This document shows positions 37,370 to 42,513 of a DNA stretch of 42,513 nucleotides, piece by piece. The DNA lies in assembly GCA_036004405.1 (NCBI GenBank), contig DASYRM010000035.1:1-42513 (forward strand). The letters run 5' to 3'. A program made the position numbers and the translations under genes. The stretch is from DASYRM01 sp036004405 (GTDB taxonomy: Bacteria > Acidobacteriota > Vicinamibacteria > Vicinamibacterales > UBA2999). The first letter of the stretch is position 1. Every line of letters starts with the position of its first letter. The notes below the pieces were generated by a model, which saw only the letters and a list, made by a program, of their open reading frames with translations, was not told where the DNA came from and made no database searches.

Positions 37370-37933
37370 TCAGCGCCCCCGCAGCACCGCGGCCGCCACG
37401 CGCAGCAGCTCCGATTGCAGCGTCAAGCCGGCGTTCTGGGCCGCGTCCAGGTTCACGGTGAATCGAACCCGGCTGCCTTCCACCGAAAACCCGATCATGC
37501 CGCCGCGCTGGGCGAACTCGGGTGAATCGCCCACGGTGAGCACCGGACGGCGATCGAGCAATTCCAGGATCCGCGGCAGACGCGGCCGCTCGGAGGCGCT
37601 GACGAACAAGGTGTCGCAGCCGCTGCCGTCCTCGACCCGCGCGATCCGCCGCACGCTCACAGGCTGGTTCTTCATCAGCCCGCCCTCGACCGCCTGATCG
37701 AGCAGAAAGCCGAACGGGTCCTCGCCGAGCACGCACACGACGAAGGTCCCATCGGCCGCGATGCGCGCGGCGGCCGGCCATTCGACGAACCGGCCGAAGC
37801 CGTACAGATAGGCCGCTTTGACCTGGTATTCGCGCGGCCGCTGCGCCGCCACGGGCAGCGCCCACGCGATCAGCGCAGCCGCCCCCAGGGCGATCCACCA
37901 GCGACGCGCGCGGCGAGAGCCTACCTGCGCCAT
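37370..37933 (-). CDS. YfiR-like periplasmic protein (DUF4154)
   Basis: 187 aa from ATG 37933, which overlaps the end of the TonB receptor gene by 13 bp. Signal peptide (core 12-28, cut after 'PVAA', residue 30). Family motifs: 'KAAYLYGFGRFVEWP' at 39-53, 'CDTLFVSAS' at 106-114, 'GGMIGFSVEG' at 144-153 and 'VNLDAAQNAGLTLQSELL' near the end. Cysteines C67 and C106 could form a disulfide. YfiR of Pseudomonas represses the CHASE8 diguanylate cyclase YfiN in the periplasm. Here the next gene encodes a CHASE8 kinase, so a direct periplasmic contact is a natural inference. Confidence 0.88.
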   Translation of the reverse strand: MAQVGSRRARRWWIALGAAALIAWALPVAAQRPREYQVKAAYLYGFGRFVEWPAAARIAADGTFVVCVLGEDPFGFLLDQAVEGGLMKNQPVSVRRIARVEDGSGCDTLFVSASERPRLPRILELLDRRPVLTVGDSPEFAQRGGMIGFSVEGSRVRFTVNLDAAQNAGLTLQSELLRVAAAVLRGR

Positions 37934-39930
37934 GTCGCGGAGATGTACATGCTTCGGCGCACTCCCGGCTGTGGGAAGTCGTCGCGGAAGAACTCGCGGT
38001 GACGCGGCGCGAAGAGGTTCTGCCCCGCCACGGCGAGCGTGAATCCGTTGGGGGCGTCCCAGGCCACGCGCGCGTCGCCCGTCACGTAGCGCGGGACGCT
38101 GTGCGACACGAGGCGCCCGACTGCGCGCTGCACGTAGTCCACTTCCACGCGGTTCGGCAGCGTGAGCGATGCCTGCACCCACGCCTGGTGACGCGGGACG
38201 GAACCCTCGTAGAGCGCGACGTTGGCCGCGTCCGAAAACCCGGGACGGTTGGTCGCGTCGATGCTCACGAGCGCGTAGCTCCCGCGGAGGCGCGCCCAGC
38301 CGCGCGGACGCCAGTCGGGCGAGATCTCGAACCCGTCGCTCGTGGCGCGGATGCCGTTCTGGTAGCTGGTCGTGGCGAGCACATGTGGAATCGGCGCGGC
38401 CTGAATCGAAACCGCAAACGGACCGAAGCTCGACAGGCCCTGATAGCTGTTGTGGAACGCCGTGACATCCAAGTAGAGGGACGGTGAGATCAGCCGGCGG
38501 TATCCCGCTTCCAGTCCCACCAGCGTTTCGTCGTCGAACGCCGGCGTTCCCGCGAGCTGCACGTAGGTGAGCGGCGACGGCCTCAAGAACTGGGTGACCC
38601 GCACCTCCGTCTCGAACCGGGACGGCGTCCGCACGCCGCGTGTGATGCCGGCCCACACCGTCTCCTGCGTGTCGGCGCGCCACAGCAGCCGGGCGCTCGG
38701 CTGCACTTCCCACCCGGTGTACGTGTTGTGTTCGAGCTTCGTACCGATGGTCGCGAACAGCTGGTCCGGTAGCAGCGCGATCTCGTCTTGGCCGTACACT
38801 GACGCCAGCCGTTGAGTGCGGTCCTCGGGCACGAAGGAGACCGCCGGGTCTTTCGCGGTGAACTCGGAGTGGCTGCTCCGCGCGCCAGCCCCCCACGACA
38901 CTTGATGCCGGCGGCCGATTGGCGTCTGGAGCAGCAGGTCCACGTCGAGCGTGTTCCGCTCCTCGCCGAAATGAATCGCCTGCCGCCCGGTGCGGTCGTA
39001 GTACGCCTGCAGGCGCACCCTCGTGCCGGCCGCCAGCTCCCGTTCCCAGCCCGCCACGATGTTGCCGCCACTCACCATGTCGGATCCTTCGAGGAGCCGC
39101 TGCGACGGCGGCGTGAAGGAACCGAGGGCCACCCGATCCCCCGTCGTGCCGCGATACACGTCGCCCTGCAGGCGCAGCGTCTCGCCTCCGGCGCGGCCGA
39201 GGTCCAGGCGCAGCCCGGTTTGGGCGAGGCTCCACTCGTCGTAGTCGTGACCGTCGGGGTGGTACTCGGCGTCGCGCATCGATCCCGTCGCGTAGACCCG
39301 GTAGGACATCGCGTCGCCCCGTGAGGCACCGTAGCGCACCGACACGCGCCCGTGGTCGACGTTGCCGGCGCCGACCGACACGAGCGCGCCCGTCGAGTCG
39401 CGGCTGTGGCGCGTGATCACGTTGATCACGCCGTTCACGGCGTTCGAGCCCCAGATGGTGCCGCCGGGACCGCGAATCACCTCGATGCGTTCGACGTCCT
39501 CGAGCAGCGTCTCCTGCACCTGCCAGTAGACGCCACCGAAGAGCGGTGTATACACGCTGCGGCCGTCGACGAGCACCAGCAGCGCCTTCGAGAACGCGCT
39601 GGTCAGCCCGCGGATGCCGATGGCCCAGTGGTCGGAGTCGACCCTCGACACCTGGACGCCGCCGACGAGACGCAACAGCTCCGGCAGGGTGGTCACGCCA
39701 GAGCGGCGGATGTCGTCCTGGGTGAGCACGGTAATCGCCGCCGGCGTCCGCCACACTTCAGACGGCTGCTTGGCGACCGTCGTGACCTCGAGGCTCCCGA
39801 GCTGTTCGAGGCTCAGCTCCCGCAAAGGAACTGACGGCTGGGCTGGCTGGCTCTGAGCCTGGGCTGCCGCCGCGTGGCCCAAAACGGTGAGCAACATCGA
39901 GGCTATCCTCGATCGACGCCGCATCGTCAC
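37921..39930 (-). CDS. TonB-dependent outer-membrane receptor
   Basis: 669 aa from GTG 39930, GTGA overlap with the response regulator gene. Signal peptide of about 26 residues. The plug domain (about 50-165) shows 'TPAAITVLTQDDIRRSGVTTLPELL', 'GIRGLTSAFSKALLVLVDGR' and 'ERIEVIRGPGGTIWGSNAVNGVINVIT'. The barrel covers the rest and ends 'RSMYISATWRR', unusual in closing with two Arg after the last strand. The receptor belongs to the group that is often encoded beside YfiR-like (DUF4154) genes. Its ligand is not evident from sequence. It may signal through the plug to the YfiR-like protein. Confidence 0.9.
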   Translation of the reverse strand: MTMRRRSRIASMLLTVLGHAAAAQAQSQPAQPSVPLRELSLEQLGSLEVTTVAKQPSEVWRTPAAITVLTQDDIRRSGVTTLPELLRLVGGVQVSRVDSDHWAIGIRGLTSAFSKALLVLVDGRSVYTPLFGGVYWQVQETLLEDVERIEVIRGPGGTIWGSNAVNGVINVITRHSRDSTGALVSVGAGNVDHGRVSVRYGASRGDAMSYRVYATGSMRDAEYHPDGHDYDEWSLAQTGLRLDLGRAGGETLRLQGDVYRGTTGDRVALGSFTPPSQRLLEGSDMVSGGNIVAGWERELAAGTRVRLQAYYDRTGRQAIHFGEERNTLDVDLLLQTPIGRRHQVSWGAGARSSHSEFTAKDPAVSFVPEDRTQRLASVYGQDEIALLPDQLFATIGTKLEHNTYTGWEVQPSARLLWRADTQETVWAGITRGVRTPSRFETEVRVTQFLRPSPLTYVQLAGTPAFDDETLVGLEAGYRRLISPSLYLDVTAFHNSYQGLSSFGPFAVSIQAAPIPHVLATTSYQNGIRATSDGFEISPDWRPRGWARLRGSYALVSIDATNRPGFSDAANVALYEGSVPRHQAWVQASLTLPNRVEVDYVQRAVGRLVSHSVPRYVTGDARVAWDAPNGFTLAVAGQNLFAPRHREFFRDDFPQPGVRRSMYISATWRR

Positions 39931-40346
39931 GGACGCGGCGGCGACTGGTTGAGCACCAGCCAGTAGAGGCCCAGTTGACGGACCGCGTCGCTGAACTGGT
40001 TGAAGTCCACGGGCTTGCGGATGTAGCTGTTCGCACCCAGACGGTAGCCCTCGATGACGTCGCGATCTTCGTCGGACGAGGTGAGCACGACGACGGGCAG
40101 CAGTTGCGTTCGCGGCTCGCTGCGCAGGCGGCGCAGCAGCTGCAGCCCATCGAGTTTGGGGAGCTTGAGGTCCAGCAGCACCAGGTGCGGAAGCGGCTTC
40201 TCGGGATCGAGCAGGTACTCGAGCGCCTCGACGCCGTCGTTGAGCACGACGATTTCGTTGGCGATGTTCTGTTTCTTGAGCGCACGCAGAGTGAGGGTCT
40301 GGTCGTCAGGGTTGTCCTCGACGAGCACGATCATCTGAGCAGGCAT
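39927..40346 (-). CDS. Single-domain response regulator (Rcp1-like)
   Basis: 139 aa from ATG 40346, with GGAG five bases upstream. Acidic pair E10/D11, phospho-acceptor D59 in 'LVLLDLKLPKLDG', T/S in 'VVLTSSDEDRD' and K in 'YIRKPVDFNQF'. No output domain; the C-terminal 'LYWLVLNQSPPRP' is characteristic of the Rcp1/CheY-like group that partners phytochrome-type kinases. It is the first gene of the four-gene minus-strand operon and probably receives phosphate from the CHASE8 kinase encoded at its end. The 122 bp between it and the divergent kinase gene contain no promoter I can defend. Confidence 0.9.
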   Translation of the reverse strand: MPAQMIVLVEDNPDDQTLTLRALKKQNIANEIVVLNDGVEALEYLLDPEKPLPHLVLLDLKLPKLDGLQLLRRLRSEPRTQLLPVVVLTSSDEDRDVIEGYRLGANSYIRKPVDFNQFSDAVRQLGLYWLVLNQSPPRP

Positions 40347-40468
40347 CGGGTCTCCGTTGGAAGTCGCACAGCGTGTGCTGCGAGCACAGAGTAACGCAAT
40401 GCCGCGGGCGCTCCCGGTACACACTCGTTGGGCGCCGCACCGGCGGCTAATTCAAGTCGTGTGAAACC

Positions 40469-41647
40469 GTGCAGACGATGAGTCGGCTGCGAGCTCACCC
40501 ATTACGTATCATCTCAACGGACCCAGAGGTGACCATCGACGTCACACAGATGACGGGCGGCGCGACCGTGCTGGCCGTCTATGAACCCGGAGCGAATCTG
40601 TCGCGATTGTCCGCTGCGCTCCAGGAGGAAGGCTACGACGTGCTCGTTGCCGCGTCCGAGCGTGACGTGTCGGACCTGCTCGCGAGCCGTACGGTGGACT
40701 GCGTGGTGCTGCCGTTCGAATCCACGAGCCACGCCGCGCGGCAGCAGGCGGCCGCGTCGGGCATTCCGCTGGTCGTGACCGTCGCCGCCGGCGACGAGGC
40801 GTTCGTGGTGCGCGCGCTCGAGGCCGGCGCCGACGACTGCATCCAGCTGTCAGCCGATCTCGGACTGTTCAAGGCGCGGCTGCGCGCCCTGGTTCGCCGG
40901 AAGCGGCGCAACGACGACCGGCGGGCGGCGCTCGCCGCCGCGGCGGCGCGCAAGGACGCCGAGCTCGTGTCGCTGAACTACGCGATCGCACACGACCTGC
41001 GGGCGCCGCTGCGCGCCATCGACGGCTTCGGACGGATCCTGCTCGAGGAGTGCGCGGGCACGCTCGACGAGAAGCATGCGAACTACCTGCGGCGCATCGG
41101 CGGCGCCGCTACCGAGCTCGGCGTGCTCATCGACGATCTGCTGCAGCTGTCGCGCGTGGGGCGCGCCGAGCTGCGGAAGGGGCGGGTGGATCTCACCGAG
41201 GTCGCCCGCCGGGTGGCGGCCGACCTCCAGGCGGGTTCGAGCCGTCAGGTGGAAGTGGACGTCGAGGCGGAGCTGAGCGTTTATGCCGATAGGACCCTGA
41301 TGCGCCTCGCGCTCGAGCACCTCATCGGTAACAGCTGGAAGTTCACAGCCCCATCGGCGGCAGCGCGGATCGAATGCCGCGCGGAGCATGCCAGCGGACA
41401 CACCGCGATTGTCGTGCGGGACAACGGGGTCGGATTCGACCAGGCGCGAGCGGACAAGCTCTTTCAGCCGTTTCAGCGCCTGCACACCTCGGCCGAGTTC
41501 GAGGGCGCGGGGATTGGACTTGCAGTGGTGCAGAAAATAGTGGACCGTCATGGAGGACGCGTCTGGGCCGAGGGCCGCGCGGGACAGGGCGCGTCCTTCT
41601 ACATCACGCTGCCCCCCGCGCCGGACGGAGACGGAGACCCCCGGTGA
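40469..41647 (+). CDS. Histidine kinase with a degenerate receiver-like domain
   Basis: 392 aa from GTG 40469 (the ATG at 40478 or 40550 is equally possible; no Shine-Dalgarno is seen). Residues about 30-145 fold-match a receiver ('TVLAVYEPGANLSRLSAAL', 'ALEAGADDCIQL'), but the phospho-acceptor position is Pro82 ('DCVVLPFES'), so it cannot be phosphorylated there. Then a coiled linker, HisKA with H175 ('YAIAHDLRAPLRAIDGF') and HATPase_c ('HLIGNSWKF', 'RDNGVGFDQ', 'GAGIGLAVV'). No membrane helix, so cytoplasmic. The kinase core is close to that of the CHASE8 kinase at 35906-37369. The following gene overlaps as GTGA. Confidence 0.85.
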   Translation: MQTMSRLRAHPLRIISTDPEVTIDVTQMTGGATVLAVYEPGANLSRLSAALQEEGYDVLVAASERDVSDLLASRTVDCVVLPFESTSHAARQQAAASGIPLVVTVAAGDEAFVVRALEAGADDCIQLSADLGLFKARLRALVRRKRRNDDRRAALAAAAARKDAELVSLNYAIAHDLRAPLRAIDGFGRILLEECAGTLDEKHANYLRRIGGAATELGVLIDDLLQLSRVGRAELRKGRVDLTEVARRVAADLQAGSSRQVEVDVEAELSVYADRTLMRLALEHLIGNSWKFTAPSAAARIECRAEHASGHTAIVVRDNGVGFDQARADKLFQPFQRLHTSAEFEGAGIGLAVVQKIVDRHGGRVWAEGRAGQGASFYITLPPAPDGDGDPR

Positions 41648-42513
41648 ACGCTGGCCAACCCTTGCGCGTTCTGGTCGTTGAGGATCGCGACGACGACGTC
41701 GTCCTCCTGCTCGAGGAGCTGCGCCGCAGCGGCTACGACGTCACGCACGGCCGCGTGGAAACCGAAGCGACACTGCGGCTGGCGCTACAGCACTCCTCCT
41801 GGGACATCCTGATCAGCGATTTCTCGCTCCCGAACATGACCGCCCACGACGTGCTCGCCACGTTGTCGCGCATGCGGCCCGACCTGCCCTGCATCGTCAT
41901 TTCGGGCACCGTCGCGGAAGAATCCGCCGTGGACGTCCTGCGCGCGGGCGCGCGCGACTTCGTCGTGAAGGATCGGATGACCCGGCTGGTGCCCGCCATC
42001 GAGCGCGAACTGCGCGAGTCGTCCGACCGCCGCCGCCTGAAGCAGAGCGAAGAATCGCTGCGCCAGATGCGCGAACGCATGCAGTTCGCGCTCGAGACCG
42101 TGGGCGTCGGCACCTGGGAATCGAACCTGTCGTCCGGGGTCGTGAGCTGGTCGGGGGTGATGGAGCGGCTGCACGGGCTCGAGCCGGGCACCTTCGGCGG
42201 CACCTGCGACGCCTTCGTCGCGCTCGTGCACCCAGACGACCAGGCAGGGGTGCGCGGGCTGGTGACCGGTGCCAATAGCGACGCGGCGGATCTGCGGGTC
42301 GAGTACCGGACCTGCCGGCCCGATGGCTCGACGCGCTGGATGGCGGGCATCGGCCGGACCGTGCGCGATGAGCGCGGCACGCCGGTGCGCGCCGCCGGTG
42401 TGGCGCTCGACGTCACCGCGCAGAAGGGGCTCGAGGATCAGGTCCGGCAGGCGCAGAAAATGGAGTCGATTGGCAACCTGGCCGGCGGCGTCGCCCACGA
42501 CTTCAACAACCTG
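41644..42513 (+). CDS. Receiver-PAS-histidine kinase hybrid, N-terminal part (3' truncated)
   Basis: The frame runs from GTG 41644 to the window edge (290 codons, no stop). The receiver domain (about 5-120) has E13/D14, phospho-acceptor D59 ('DILISDFSLPN') and K in 'DFVVKDRM'. A coiled linker leads to a PAS_3-type domain (about 150-265, 'GTWESNLSSGVVSWSG', 'RTCRPDGSTRWM'), and a HisKA domain begins with H285 in 'GGVAHDFNNL', the HisKA subtype found in hybrid kinases. More kinase domain and perhaps a second receiver lie beyond the edge. It overlaps the pseudo-receiver kinase upstream by 4 bp, so the two are made together. It is a likely phosphotransfer partner. Confidence 0.9.
   Translation, partial: MNAGQPLRVLVVEDRDDDVVLLLEELRRSGYDVTHGRVETEATLRLALQHSSWDILISDFSLPNMTAHDVLATLSRMRPDLPCIVISGTVAEESAVDVLRAGARDFVVKDRMTRLVPAIERELRESSDRRRLKQSEESLRQMRERMQFALETVGVGTWESNLSSGVVSWSGVMERLHGLEPGTFGGTCDAFVALVHPDDQAGVRGLVTGANSDAADLRVEYRTCRPDGSTRWMAGIGRTVRDERGTPVRAAGVALDVTAQKGLEDQVRQAQKMESIGNLAGGVAHDFNNL

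Overview
High-GC Gram-negative DNA from an environmental bacterium. The evidence is the outer-membrane proteins (FadL-like, TorF-like, TonB receptor), a complete type IV pilus engine and sigma-54 regulation. The gene order and the dispersed short palindromes suggest Acidobacteriota (for example the Vicinamibacteria side); this is an inference from style, not from a marker gene. No tRNA, rRNA, CRISPR, phage or insertion sequence was seen.

Layout. 1-1077 (+): end of a DUF3500 protein and a secreted EF-hand protein. 1095-1789 (+): a VapBC-type toxin-antitoxin pair with an inverted-repeat operator over the antitoxin start. 1803-21906 (-): a long type IV pilus locus. In transcription order it is pilB, pilT, pilC, pilS, pilR, then (behind its own sigma-54 promoter) pilA, a second pilin, a VKOR-DsbA fusion, an ABC transporter (ATPase, permease), a TPR protein, pilD, a second NtrB-like kinase, three minor prepilins (pilV/W/X-like), a secreted Lys/Asp/Ala-rich protein, a second sigma-54 regulator and a DUF192 protein. 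As I recall it, this resembles the Myxococcus xanthus order pilB-T-C-S-R-A-G-H-I-D-S2-R2, with the second pilin and the disulfide oxidase as additions. Most junctions are 4-bp ATGA/GTGA overlaps.

21965-23065 (-) is a FadL/OmpP1-like barrel. 23202-28589 (+) holds two YIP1-type membrane proteins, then a MacA-like adaptor and two MacB-like permeases with no ATPase nearby. 28638-33300 (-) is a nitrogen module: two tandem TorF-like porins, glnD and glnB, with a sigma-54-like promoter in front. 33813-35909 (+) is an EF-G paralog with degenerate GTPase motifs. 35906-40346 (-) is an overlapping four-gene operon: response regulator, TonB receptor, YfiR-like protein and CHASE8-HAMP histidine kinase. 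It looks like a YfiR signalling chain rewired from c-di-GMP output to phosphotransfer. 40469-42513 (+) is a pseudo-receiver kinase followed by a receiver-PAS-kinase that runs off the window.

The most distinctive signals are a consensus sigma-54 pilA promoter with two tandem 15-bp inverted repeats upstream (probable PilR enhancer), the YfiR-CHASE8 kinase-TonB module, cysteine-paired twin pilins beside a VKOR-DsbA oxidase, and a family of 8-4-8 palindromes with TNAA loops and a CTAC tail at gene junctions.
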